64,000 nt of DNA, taken from assembly GCF_900102035.1 (NCBI RefSeq), contig NZ_LT629689.1, positions 3,208,001 to 3,272,000 of the forward strand, read 5' to 3'. Shown here piece after piece: positions 42,835 through 51,426 of this stretch. Below the pieces are notes generated by a model. The model saw only the letters and a list, made by a program, of their open reading frames with translations. It searched no databases and was not told the origin of the DNA. Both the position numbers and the translations under genes were made by a program. This DNA comes from Pseudomonas extremaustralis (lineage in GTDB: Bacteria; Pseudomonadota; Gammaproteobacteria; Pseudomonadales; Pseudomonadaceae). Every line of letters begins with the position of its first letter. Within the stretch, counting starts at the first letter, position 1.

Positions 42835-44208
42835 ATGACTGCGTTAGACCTGCACAGAGAATTCAACACCAGCGCCCAAGCCTCTCAGGAACTGGTTAAA
42901 CGCATCAAAGATGCCGGCGTCGAATACCTCTACTACCAAGTTGTCACCCTCTCCGGTCGTGTCATTGCCAAGGTAGTGCCGGCCAAGCATTTGTTGCGCA
43001 ACCTTGAAAAAGGCGTGCAGTTCCACCGTACCGCCGTGTCCGACCTGCAAACATCCCGGTCTGGAGAACTGCTGGGCGGGGGCGCGCAAGCAGCCGAATT
43101 CACCGCGATTCCCGACATCGACAGCTTCAACGTGCTTCCCTGGGATAAATCCATCGGGTCGTTCTTCTGCCGCATGTACGAGCCGGACCACCGTCTCGAA
43201 AACGGTGGTGCGCCGCTGGGTACCGACGCCCGTGGGCATCTGATCCGTTCACACCAAGCCTTCATCAAGGAAACTGGCTTACGGATGAAGTCGGGCTGCG
43301 AGCCGGAAATGACCTGGTTCGGTGACAAGCTGGAAGTACAAGTCCGCCCGGGAGCAAGCCCGGCCTATCACATGGGCAACCTTGAACTCATGCGGCCGAT
43401 CTACAAACGCGTCATGGAATATGCGATTTCCATGGGCCTGGACATGATCGAAGGCGATTACGAAGATCCGGGTCAGCTCGAACTGAACTGGATGTTCGAC
43501 TCGTGCGAGCTGACTGCCGATCGCCTGATGACTTATCGCTTGATCTGCCGCCAGGTGGCGAGCGAGTTTGGCGTCAAGGCGAGCTTCATGCCAAAGCCGA
43601 GCACCGGCAGCATGGGGAACGGTTGCCACCACAACGTCAGCCTGTGGAAAGACGACCGCAATGTTTTGGCCGAGCCTGGTCGCCGTGAATTGCACCTGAC
43701 AGATGTCGGCCTGCACGCCCTGGGTGGCATGCTCGCTCACGCGCCTGGCTCCATGATGATCATGGCGTCGACCGTAAACTCCTACAAACGCTTCTGGGAC
43801 ACCGGCCAGTTCGCACCGACTCGAATCAACTGGGGCATGGACAACAAAACCTGCACTGTTCGCCTGTCGGCCAACGGTCGCCTGGAGTACAAGCTCCCCG
43901 ACGCCAGTGTGAACCCGTACCTTTCCCACACCGCGCTTCTCGCCGGAATGCTGGACGGCATCCGCAATAAAACCAGCCCAGGCCAGCCCGAGAGCAAAGA
44001 CAGCTATGTCGACGGTGGCGAGTCGGTCGGCATCCCTCTCACCCTCGGCGATGCGCTTGCAGCGTTTGACCGGGACGACGTCGTTCGCAGCGCATTCCCT
44101 GCCGAGTTGACCCAGCTCTACCGTGAATTGAAGGCTGACGAGTGGGCGCGCTCTTGCGGCGTAGTGACCGATTGGGAACGCAAAATGTACCTGGACTACC
44201 TGCCATGA
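42835..44208 (+). CDS. Glutamine-synthetase-like gamma-glutamyl-amine ligase
   Basis: A 457-residue member of the glutamine synthetase family (PuuA-like branch). The N-terminal beta-grasp domain includes YYQVVTLSGRVIAKVVPAK. The catalytic domain has GCEPEMTWF for metal binding, FMPKPSTGSMGNGCHHNVSL for the ATP-binding His region, and an NSYKRFW-type loop. PuuA-type enzymes join glutamate through its gamma-carboxyl to an amine using ATP. The ATG at 42835 follows CAGGAGAAC. The next gene overlaps by four bases. The amine is not known. Confidence 0.88.
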   Translation: MTALDLHREFNTSAQASQELVKRIKDAGVEYLYYQVVTLSGRVIAKVVPAKHLLRNLEKGVQFHRTAVSDLQTSRSGELLGGGAQAAEFTAIPDIDSFNVLPWDKSIGSFFCRMYEPDHRLENGGAPLGTDARGHLIRSHQAFIKETGLRMKSGCEPEMTWFGDKLEVQVRPGASPAYHMGNLELMRPIYKRVMEYAISMGLDMIEGDYEDPGQLELNWMFDSCELTADRLMTYRLICRQVASEFGVKASFMPKPSTGSMGNGCHHNVSLWKDDRNVLAEPGRRELHLTDVGLHALGGMLAHAPGSMMIMASTVNSYKRFWDTGQFAPTRINWGMDNKTCTVRLSANGRLEYKLPDASVNPYLSHTALLAGMLDGIRNKTSPGQPESKDSYVDGGESVGIPLTLGDALAAFDRDDVVRSAFPAELTQLYRELKADEWARSCGVVTDWERKMYLDYLP

Positions 44209-44924
44209 TCGACAACGCTCATCCAACAGCCGAATTCCGGGTTATTTGTGCCAACCTCCCTGCTCCACCGCTGTTCTGGAGAGATGACACAGGGTTCCGC
44301 CATGGCTACGAGTCCGACCTGGGCAGGCTACTGGCGCGCACACTTGGCCTGCCGTTTCAGTTCGCTTATCAAAACTGGGCGGATTTTTATCCCGCGCTGC
44401 AGGCCGGGAAAGGCGACGTCATTTTGTGCGGCCAGGGTATTTCTGACCATCGCAAAACCCTGGCTGACTTCACTGAGCCCTACGCAGTGTTCGATGAAGC
44501 GGTGATGATTCGACGTGGTGCCAATCTGCGATCTGCATCCGACCTCGTCGGCAAGAAAGTCGGTGCCATCGCGCAAAGCTTGAACATGGCACTGGCAGAA
44601 ACGTTCACCGGGTGTATTTGCGTGCCTTTCGGTGGCGACAGTGACGATGTTTTGGGTGACATGGTGACGGCACTGCGCGACGGAAAAATCGATGCCTTCG
44701 TAGATGACGACGTTGCCTTGGTACCCCTGGCCGAAGAAGCAGATCTCGAAATCGGCTTCAGTGTTCCCACTCAAAACAAGTGGGGCATTGCGATCAAAAA
44801 GGGCGATGACGTCTGGCTCGCGCAAGTCAATGAAGCCCTCGCGATAGTCAAATCGAACGGTCAACTGGAGCGGCTTTGGCGGAAGTGGATGCCTTCGCTG
44901 AGCTACCCTTTCCCGACCAGTTGA
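44205..44924 (+). CDS. Solute-binding-fold protein without a signal peptide
   Basis: A 239-residue protein of the amino-acid-binding SBP family 3. Typical segments are FRHGYESDLGRLLARTLGLP, the WADFYPALQAGKGDVILCG ligand region, and the hinge LVGKKVGAIAQS. The start MIDNAHPTAEFRVICA overlaps the ligase gene by ATGA and leaves no room for a signal peptide, so the protein should stay in the cytoplasm. No ABC transporter genes are nearby. It could sense or bind the pathway substrate, or act as an accessory to the ligase. Confidence 0.82.
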   Translation: MIDNAHPTAEFRVICANLPAPPLFWRDDTGFRHGYESDLGRLLARTLGLPFQFAYQNWADFYPALQAGKGDVILCGQGISDHRKTLADFTEPYAVFDEAVMIRRGANLRSASDLVGKKVGAIAQSLNMALAETFTGCICVPFGGDSDDVLGDMVTALRDGKIDAFVDDDVALVPLAEEADLEIGFSVPTQNKWGIAIKKGDDVWLAQVNEALAIVKSNGQLERLWRKWMPSLSYPFPTS

Positions 44925-44981
44925 GAAACGGCATCCCCCTGTATCTCAACATGTCTGCTCGGCCTTACCACCCGAGCCGTT

Positions 44982-45013
44982 GGCCGCACCTGTCGAGGGG
45001 CGGCCTTTTTTTT
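44982..45013 (+). terminator. Rho-independent terminator after the ligase operon
   Basis: GGCCGC and GCGGCC pair around a 12-base loop and are followed by eight Ts. It ends the two-gene ligase/SBP unit. Confidence 0.87.
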
Positions 45014-45145
45014 AAAATTTTATTTGAGAGGTTTAAGCGCGAAGTGCGGACTGAGTCTGGTAAATTGCGGCGATGAAACACAATCATTTGGGAGGATTGG
45101 CGAGTCGATTAAGCTCGTTCGAGCGAAATTGACTACCGATGGATT

Positions 45146-45892
45146 ATGAACAACAACGCCAGTGCAAGAACCGCCTCGTTCATGAGGTTGCGACAGGAAG
45201 GCCGGACCGAAGAAGTCGTCCGCAGGCTGATTGAAGTGATTGACCTGGGGCTCATCGCAGAAGGCGAGCAATTGCCAAGCGAAAACGAGCTGGCGATGCA
45301 ATTCGGGGTGGCAACCGTCACCCTGCGCGAAGCGTTGGCTTACTTGCGAGAACGCCGCGTCATTGAAACCAGGAGGGGCCGCAATGGCGGCAGTTTCGTT
45401 TGCCCGGCGGTAGAACTTCCAGAAGTCCATTTGCGTGCCCGCCTCACGGACATGAGCGCCCTGGAACTGCGGGATCTGTGCGACGAACATGTCGCCATTT
45501 CAGGGGCAGCCGCTCGACTCGCGGCCAAGCGCTCCTCCTCGGAGCATCACGCCAAGCTCCAGCACTACATTGATGCGCTAGGCGAAGCGGCCACCCGAAC
45601 AGAACGTCGTCGTGCGGATGCGCGCTTCCACATCGAGATTGCCGTTGCCGCGCAGTCAGTCAGGCTTACCCACGCAGAAATGAGCCTGCAAGCGGAAATC
45701 GGTGAGCTGATGTGGATTCCAGGGGAAGGCTCCATCACACCCGAAGCCGTCCAGTCAGAACATCGAGCCATTGCAGATGCGATCATGGCGAATGACCCCA
45801 ATCTTGCTGGCGCATTGGCAGAAGCCCACGTCACGCGCGGCATCAAAAGGCTTATAGATCTGAGATTAGATCTCTTATCCGAAGTCGCCTGA
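45146..45892 (+). CDS. FadR/FCD-type GntR-family regulator
   Basis: A 248-residue regulator. The winged helix-turn-helix spans about residues 20-90 (EGEQLPSENELAMQFGVATV, then TLREALAYLRERRVIETRRG). The C-terminal FCD ligand domain has DARFHIEIAVAAQS with its metal-binding His and a later EHRAI. FCD regulators usually sense organic acids. It lies inside the P450/ligase cluster and is the only DNA-binding protein there, so it probably reads the repeated palindrome. It is followed by a Cache-domain gene. Confidence 0.9.
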   Translation: MNNNASARTASFMRLRQEGRTEEVVRRLIEVIDLGLIAEGEQLPSENELAMQFGVATVTLREALAYLRERRVIETRRGRNGGSFVCPAVELPEVHLRARLTDMSALELRDLCDEHVAISGAAARLAAKRSSSEHHAKLQHYIDALGEAATRTERRRADARFHIEIAVAAQSVRLTHAEMSLQAEIGELMWIPGEGSITPEAVQSEHRAIADAIMANDPNLAGALAEAHVTRGIKRLIDLRLDLLSEVA

Positions 45893-45989
45893 AAGTGGCA
45901 TGCGCCTTGCTCTTTTTCCTGCAAGCGGCTTTTTGATGCGCAGTGAGTGGAAGCTACTCACCGCATCGATCTCAAACTGCGTTACGAGA

Positions 45990-46769
45990 ATGCAACCGGG
46001 GCCATACATCATGCCAGTACCACTTTTTCGCACTGACGCAGACGTCTGCGCGGACAGTATCAATGCTTCGATCGGTAACGTTTTCGATCAGTTGACGATC
46101 TTGGCAAACGAAGTCGTGGAGATTTGGCGACGTGAGGCTGCATTGGGCAAGAAGCCCTCGTCCAAAGACCTGGCGGTGCTGAAACCGAAAATTGACGCAC
46201 AGCTCCAAGGCTCGAAATCCTGCATGCATGGAACAGGCGTCGTTCTGGAGCCGGGAGAGTTGGACGACTGCGAGATGTACCTTGAGTGGTGGAGAATGGG
46301 CTCTGCGGGCAAGGCTGTCCCCATGACGCTCAACTTCAATCGACGCAGCGAAAGCTTCTACAACTATCAGAGCATGCCGTGGTTCGCGCGCCCCAAAAAT
46401 ACAGGGAGCAACGTTGTCGTAGGCCCTTACGTCGATCTTTATGGGGCCGACATGTACATCATGACGTTCTCTCTTCCGATCCACGTTGATGGTCGTTTCG
46501 TGGGTATCGCCGGCGCGGACATCGCATTGCACCGCTTTGAACGAATCCTGCTTTCAAGCCTGATCAAGATGGAAAACGAAGCCCTGATCGTGTCCGAGGA
46601 GGGCCGTATCATCGCCGCCAACACCGCCAATTGGACTGTCGGCGATATGGCTCACCAGGCAATGAATCGCCAGGAAACAGGCTGTCGCGTCATTGAACTC
46701 GGCGAAGCCGCCGCGCACTGGTCTCTTGTTCAGCGCCCCTGCAAGCGTAAACACCGGGGCGCGGCGTAA
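45990..46769 (+). CDS. Soluble Cache-domain protein
   Basis: A protein of about 259 residues from the ATG at 45990; starts at 45900 or 46011 are also possible and none has a strong ribosome-binding site. The Cache signature is clear: MPWFARPKNTGSNVVVGPYV, then DMYIMTFSLPIHVDGRFVGIAGADIAL. Cache domains are normally periplasmic sensor parts of receptors, but no membrane segment or output domain is present here. It lies behind the FCD regulator and may sequester or present the inducer. The role is not known. Confidence 0.75.
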   Translation: MQPGPYIMPVPLFRTDADVCADSINASIGNVFDQLTILANEVVEIWRREAALGKKPSSKDLAVLKPKIDAQLQGSKSCMHGTGVVLEPGELDDCEMYLEWWRMGSAGKAVPMTLNFNRRSESFYNYQSMPWFARPKNTGSNVVVGPYVDLYGADMYIMTFSLPIHVDGRFVGIAGADIALHRFERILLSSLIKMENEALIVSEEGRIIAANTANWTVGDMAHQAMNRQETGCRVIELGEAAAHWSLVQRPCKRKHRGAA

Positions 46770-46833
46770 GCCGACAGCCTGCCAGCGTAGGGACGCTCAA
46801 GCCTCCCTACGCTGCATGGACCAAACTACCGAC

Positions 46834-47835
46834 TCACACCGACTCCCCCACCGAAACATTCGAAAGCATTGAGTGGATCTGCTGAGTGGCCTCTTGCGTT
46901 CTTGAAGCGAGCTTTTTTACTTCATCGGCCACAACAGAAAAACCACGCCCCAAATCCCCTGCCCTCGCGGCTTCAATTGCAGCATTCAGTGCAAGCATGG
47001 TCGTTTGATCTGCGATTGCCTTTATCACCCCAAGCGCAGTGGAAATCTGAGCATAGGTCGCCTGCATGGCCGCCTGCTCACGCTGACGCAACTCGATGGC
47101 ATGTCGCTCAGAAGAGATATCTCGAACAGCCCCTATCAGCCTGCATACCTTGCCGTCAGGCCCTGTCATGGCCCGCCCCCGCTCTCGATACCAAACCATG
47201 CCGCGCTGCTTATGCCTCATTTGATACTCAACGACGTAATGTTCAGCGCTATGGGGCGCTCGTACATACGCTTCGATAATCTTCAATATCCTGGGGAGAT
47301 CGTGGGGATCAACGATTTGGTTATACGTTTCCCAGCCATCAAGAAACTCCAAATCCGAATATCCAACCAACTCCTTGAACTGACGAGACCATCGCAGCTC
47401 ATTGGAAGGATGCTCCAGGTCTCCATCCACGATCTTCAGATCCCAACAGCCTTCGGTGAGGGTCTGCTTGGTAAGTTCCCACACTTGCGCCTCTGCACTA
47501 AGTGCTGTCAGTTGTTTATTGATCGATTCAAAGGCCAGGCGCTCCTCAGTTGAGCATCGATTCAGATCAGCCACCTCGTTTGCCAGGGCACTGATTTTAT
47601 CCGTACTGACAATTGCGTCTTGCGCCCAGTTTTCCTGCGCCCGCGTCAGGTTCTCAACCTGGCCCTCCAGTGCTTTTATCCGCTCGGCCAAAGCCAGCAC
47701 ATTTGAATACGCCGGCACATGAGCCTTGCTCAATAACTGCAGACTTTCCGGAACCAGAGGCTCTTGCCCCAGCAATGCACGCAGGGCGCGATTCAACTCA
47801 TCAAATTCCGCACTCAACGAACCCTTGAACCACAT
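46834..47835 (-). CDS. Soluble PAS-domain minimal chemoreceptor
   Basis: A 333-residue cytoplasmic protein with no membrane segment. Residues 50-115 look like a coiled coil, residues 120-245 form a PAS/PAC domain ([17 protein letters not shown], then [12 protein letters not shown]), and the last 75 residues hold only the core of a chemoreceptor hairpin: [20 protein letters not shown], then [15 protein letters not shown]. Ordinary receptors have far longer helices. The ATG at 47835 follows GAGGAGCAACGTG. It may sense redox state or a metabolite and talk to CheA/CheW arrays. Confidence 0.85.
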   Translation of the reverse strand: MWFKGSLSAEFDELNRALRALLGQEPLVPESLQLLSKAHVPAYSNVLALAERIKALEGQVENLTRAQENWAQDAIVSTDKISALANEVADLNRCSTEERLAFESINKQLTALSAEAQVWELTKQTLTEGCWDLKIVDGDLEHPSNELRWSRQFKELVGYSDLEFLDGWETYNQIVDPHDLPRILKIIEAYVRAPHSAEHYVVEYQMRHKQRGMVWYRERGRAMTGPDGKVCRLIGAVRDISSERHAIELRQREQAAMQATYAQISTALGVIKAIADQTTMLALNAAIEAARAGDLGRGFSVVADEVKKLASRTQEATQQIHSMLSNVSVGESV

Positions 47836-47943
47836 CACGTTGCTCCTCTACTGCGCAACTCAGCCATAGCGCTCTGAAAACTGCGGCCTTCAAGCCACGA
47901 TCAGCACGGAATACAGCCCATAATTGAAATGCCCACAGAAATG

Positions 47944-47972
47944 AAAAACGCCCTTATTGAAGGGCGTTTTTT
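47944..47972. terminator. Terminator of the APC permease gene
   Basis: ACGCCCTT and AAGGGCGT pair around a 4-base loop and are flanked by A and T runs on the two sides, so it can stop transcription in either direction. It lies directly after the permease stop. Confidence 0.87.
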
Positions 47973-47985
47973 ATTACGTCAGAAA

Positions 47986-49500
47986 CTATGCGGTGGTTCC
48001 GCGAGCCCCGCCGATGACAACGGCATCCCTCGATGGAATGGCATCTCCGTAGATGGCCGCGCTGCGCAAATGAGGGCGGGCAATCCACATGTAGAGAAAG
48101 CCGACCGCGACGACGGCGAAAGAAGACAGCACAACAATCCAGTTGTCATACCAAGGTGCACCAGGGGTGCGTGGCCAACTGATGTTCACCATCGCGGCCA
48201 CGCCATAGATCAGCGCCCCAACGTTGGTAATCAAACCGAGCGAACCAAGTTGGTACTCACCGCTTGGCTTCCAGCCTTTCAAGCGAGCCCGCAATGCCGC
48301 AAGAACGACCATCTGGAACGCGATGTAGATGCCTACCGCAGAGAAGGAAATAATCTTCAAAAGCGCATCAGCGGAAATCATCGAACCGACGACAATCACA
48401 CCCGGCAACAGCGCCGAGAGCAACAAGGCATAGGGCGGTACATGACGCTCATGGGAGAACTGGGAAAGCAGGCCGCTGGCAAAAATCATCTTGTCGCGAG
48501 CGTATGCATAGATCAGTCGACTCGCCGCAGCTTGCAAGCTCATCACGCAAGAAAGGAAGGAGATCAGCACGACGCACAACACAGCAGTGGAGCCCACCGG
48601 GCCAAACGCATTTGCCAGAATGGCCGACACTGGATCAGCAAGCGTACCGTTGATAACCGCGCCGATATCGACCACGGACATAATCAACGCAAAGCAGACG
48701 AAAGTTGCGGCTACACCACCAATGTAAATCGTGCGGCGCATCGACTTAGGAATACGCAGACCGGGCTCTGGAACTTCCTCGGCAACGTCGCCGCACGCCT
48801 CGAATCCGTAGTATTGGAAGACACCGATAAGACTCGCGGCCAAGAATGCTGCGGTATAGGAGCCCGTACTCTCCGAACCGAACGTATTGAAGAAGATGCT
48901 CATGTCGTGGTGACGCTCAAACACCAGCAGGTACACGCCGACAACCAACGCCCCCATTATTTCGGCGAAAAACCCGATCAGCGCTGCCTGCGCCAAGACC
49001 TTGGTGCCCATCATGTTGATGACGGTCGCAATGGCCAGAATCACCAACGCACAGATTACGTTCGCACCTGTTGTCGGCTCGAATCCTACAACTGAAGCGG
49101 TGTATGGAGCTGCGCCATAGGCAACCCCTGCGATCGTCGAGAACATCGCCATCACGTAGACCCAACCGGTCATCCACGCCCACTTGCGCCCCCAAAGACG
49201 CCGGGCCCATGGATAGACACCGCCTGCGAGCGGGAATTGAGAGACGATCTCACCAAACACGAGCGCCACCAGAAGCTGACCAACACCCGCGATGAGCAGC
49301 GCCCAAATCATCGGCGGGCCGCCCAGCATGAGAGAGGATGCAAACAAGGTGTAAATGCCGACAACCGGCGAAAGGTAAGTAAAACCCAAGGCAAAATTCG
49401 CCCAAAGGCTCATATCGCGTTTGAATTCTGATTTGTATCCCAGGGACGCAAGACGCTGGGCGTCGACGTCAACCGGGGAATTCACGGGATGATTCGTCAT
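47986..49500 (-). CDS. APC-superfamily amino acid/amine permease
   Basis: A 504-residue permease with about 12 membrane segments. It has ANFALGFTYLSPVVGIYTLF near the N-terminus and FPLAGGVYPWARRLWGRKW further on, as in the amino acid/choline transporter and GABA permease groups. The ATG at 49500 follows GAGGTTGC; the long upstream extension is not coding. It is placed between the amine cluster and the csiD/lhgO genes, so the amine, 5-aminovalerate or a related compound could be the substrate. The exact substrate is unknown. Confidence 0.88.
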   Translation of the reverse strand: MTNHPVNSPVDVDAQRLASLGYKSEFKRDMSLWANFALGFTYLSPVVGIYTLFASSLMLGGPPMIWALLIAGVGQLLVALVFGEIVSQFPLAGGVYPWARRLWGRKWAWMTGWVYVMAMFSTIAGVAYGAAPYTASVVGFEPTTGANVICALVILAIATVINMMGTKVLAQAALIGFFAEIMGALVVGVYLLVFERHHDMSIFFNTFGSESTGSYTAAFLAASLIGVFQYYGFEACGDVAEEVPEPGLRIPKSMRRTIYIGGVAATFVCFALIMSVVDIGAVINGTLADPVSAILANAFGPVGSTAVLCVVLISFLSCVMSLQAAASRLIYAYARDKMIFASGLLSQFSHERHVPPYALLLSALLPGVIVVGSMISADALLKIISFSAVGIYIAFQMVVLAALRARLKGWKPSGEYQLGSLGLITNVGALIYGVAAMVNISWPRTPGAPWYDNWIVVLSSFAVVAVGFLYMWIARPHLRSAAIYGDAIPSRDAVVIGGARGTTA

Positions 49501-50078
49501 GGTGCAACCTCGTATTTTTGTGTTCTCGGCAGCGACGTAGAAAGGAGGGCCATCTAGCATTTTTTTGCTTTTGGAAACGCGAACGCTCATCGCAGGTCTA
49601 GAAATACCTTCAAATACATTTGAAGTCAAAGGAAAATGTTTTGCACCCCGCCAACCGGTATAAAACCCAGCAAACACTGACAAAAAACCGAATAAACGCT
49701 GAAAAAACGCCAAACACAACAGCCTGACCGGCCAAAAAGCGCTCAAAAAAGCGCTCAATATCGTTGACAATACATATGGATTAGAATCTTAATGTCCGCA
49801 AAGAGCCAGGCACGCAGCCGGCCCCATGCGTTAAGAAGGCTTCTCATGCGAGAAATAATCGGTGCGTTCGAGATTGGCGTCATGCAGGTGTCAGAAACAC
49901 AAGAGCCTTCTTCCCGGGAGGAAGCTTATGACGCGGGCACCTGGATACCGTTCGCAGCATTGCTCGTTCAGGTGTTTGCCTGTTTCAGCCTGGCTCACTG
50001 ATTCCCCTGAATTCATCCACGCCCGCAATCGACTTGAGTTATCCAGACGGAAGATGACCAGGGATCATTTTTTAGCTT
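49501..50078. other. Long intergenic region between the permease gene and lhgO
   Basis: The region is AT- and A-run-rich near the permease, with two AAAAAGCGCTC-like repeats at 49735-49757. TTGACA at 49764-49769 could be a -35 box on the plus strand, but no good -10 lies 17 bases on. ACATATGGATTAGAATCTT (49772-49790) resembles a worn copy of the cluster operator. A 69-codon frame at 49792 has no ribosome-binding site and I do not support it. Confidence 0.4.
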
Positions 50079-50105
50079 AAAAAAAGCCGCTATCACTAGC
50101 GACTT
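50079..50105 (-). terminator. Terminator of the csiD-lhgO operon
   Basis: On the minus strand GTCGCT and AGCGGC pair around a 6-base loop, followed by seven Ts. It lies immediately after the lhgO stop. Confidence 0.82.
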
Positions 50106-50110
50106 TCTTA

Positions 50111-51361
50111 TTACGCCGACGCCCGAACGTCATTCGGATCGAGCTTGGGCGCGGCAAAAAATGCGCGCTCGCCTATTTGCTCCTTTACCTTGCTGACGAT
50201 GTACGCACCAATAGGGATTGCCGACGTTGCCGCAGGTGAAGGTGCGTTGCACACGTTCACGCTTCTGTTGGTATTAACGAACAGGAAGTCGTCAATAAGC
50301 TTACCGCTGTTCGACACCGCCTGAGCGCGAACACCGGCGGGGTAAGGTGTGAGGTCATCTTTGTTGATTGACGGACAGTATTTCTGCACTTGCTGGAGAT
50401 AGCCGCCCTTGAACAGCGAGTTTCTCATCTCTATCAGACCAGGTTTCAAATTGGCCTTCAGCACCTTCAAGACCCCGAGCGAAGTGAACATTTCAAACAT
50501 ATCCGCCAGGGAGAAATCGGTTTTCTTGTAACCCTCACGCTTGAGCGCCAAAACAGCGTTTGGTCCAACGGTGACCGTGCCATCAATCATGCGAGTCAGA
50601 TGCACGCCCAAAAATGGCATGGACGGATCGGGGATAGGATAAATCAAGTGATTTACGATCTGATTGTGTTGCTTGGGCAGCAGGTAGTATTCGCCCCTGA
50701 ACGGACAAATCTGGAATTCAGGCTCGAGCCCCAGCATCCTGACGATCCGATCGGCCATCAGGCCTGAGCACGAAATCAGAAAACGCGCTTGGTAGACCCC
50801 CGTCGATGTCGTGACCACGACTTCGTCCGCACGCTCGTCGAGCGCAGTCACTTCCGAATTGTAGTGAATGACGCCCCCCGCCTTTGTGAACGCTGCCGCC
50901 ATGTTCCGAGTGACTTCAGCGTAATTCACAATGCCACTGGAAGGGACAAAGATCCCGCCCAGCCCGACAATATTCGGTTCTCTTTCACGAAGCTCAGCGG
51001 CCGACAGCCATTCACGCTCAAGGCCATTCGCCTCGGTGCGCTCCCAGAGGGCCTTCATTCGCTCCATTTCTACATTGTTCGTCGCCACCAGCATTTTGCC
51101 GCAGGCGTCATAACGAATTCCGTGCTGATCACAGAAATCCTTGGTTGCCCGATTTCCTTCCAGGCAGAACTTGGCTTTAAGACTGCCCGGCGTGTAATAG
51201 ACACCCGCATGGATCACACCACTGTTGTGACCGGTTTGATGTTGAGCAGGGCTCGATTCTTTTTCCAACAATAGAATCTTTGCATCCGGGTATTCAGCGG
51301 CCATTTGCATGGCTGTAGACATCCCCACAATGCCGCCACCAATGATTACAAAGTCGAACAT
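50111..51361 (-). CDS. lhgO: L-2-hydroxyglutarate dehydrogenase/oxidase LhgO
   Basis: A 416-residue flavoprotein of the DAO family. The FAD motif is FVIIGGGIVGMSTAM at the N-terminus, followed by HQTGHNSGVIHAGVYY, the segment typical of LhgO. It oxidises L-2-hydroxyglutarate to 2-oxoglutarate and passes electrons to the quinone pool. The ATG at 51361 follows GAGGTGATAGCT; a GTG three codons earlier is in frame. It lies 65 bases after csiD on the same strand. Confidence 0.94.
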   Translation of the reverse strand: MFDFVIIGGGIVGMSTAMQMAAEYPDAKILLLEKESSPAQHQTGHNSGVIHAGVYYTPGSLKAKFCLEGNRATKDFCDQHGIRYDACGKMLVATNNVEMERMKALWERTEANGLEREWLSAAELREREPNIVGLGGIFVPSSGIVNYAEVTRNMAAAFTKAGGVIHYNSEVTALDERADEVVVTTSTGVYQARFLISCSGLMADRIVRMLGLEPEFQICPFRGEYYLLPKQHNQIVNHLIYPIPDPSMPFLGVHLTRMIDGTVTVGPNAVLALKREGYKKTDFSLADMFEMFTSLGVLKVLKANLKPGLIEMRNSLFKGGYLQQVQKYCPSINKDDLTPYPAGVRAQAVSNSGKLIDDFLFVNTNRSVNVCNAPSPAATSAIPIGAYIVSKVKEQIGERAFFAAPKLDPNDVRASA

Positions 51362-51426
51362 AGCTATCACCTCACAAGGATGGCGGACAGGAAGCGGGCC
51401 GCAGTCGCCTGTGGCCCGCCCATCGA

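Noticed and set aside
49792..50001. 69-codon frame between the permease gene and lhgO
   Set aside because: No ribosome-binding site, no family resemblance, unremarkable composition.
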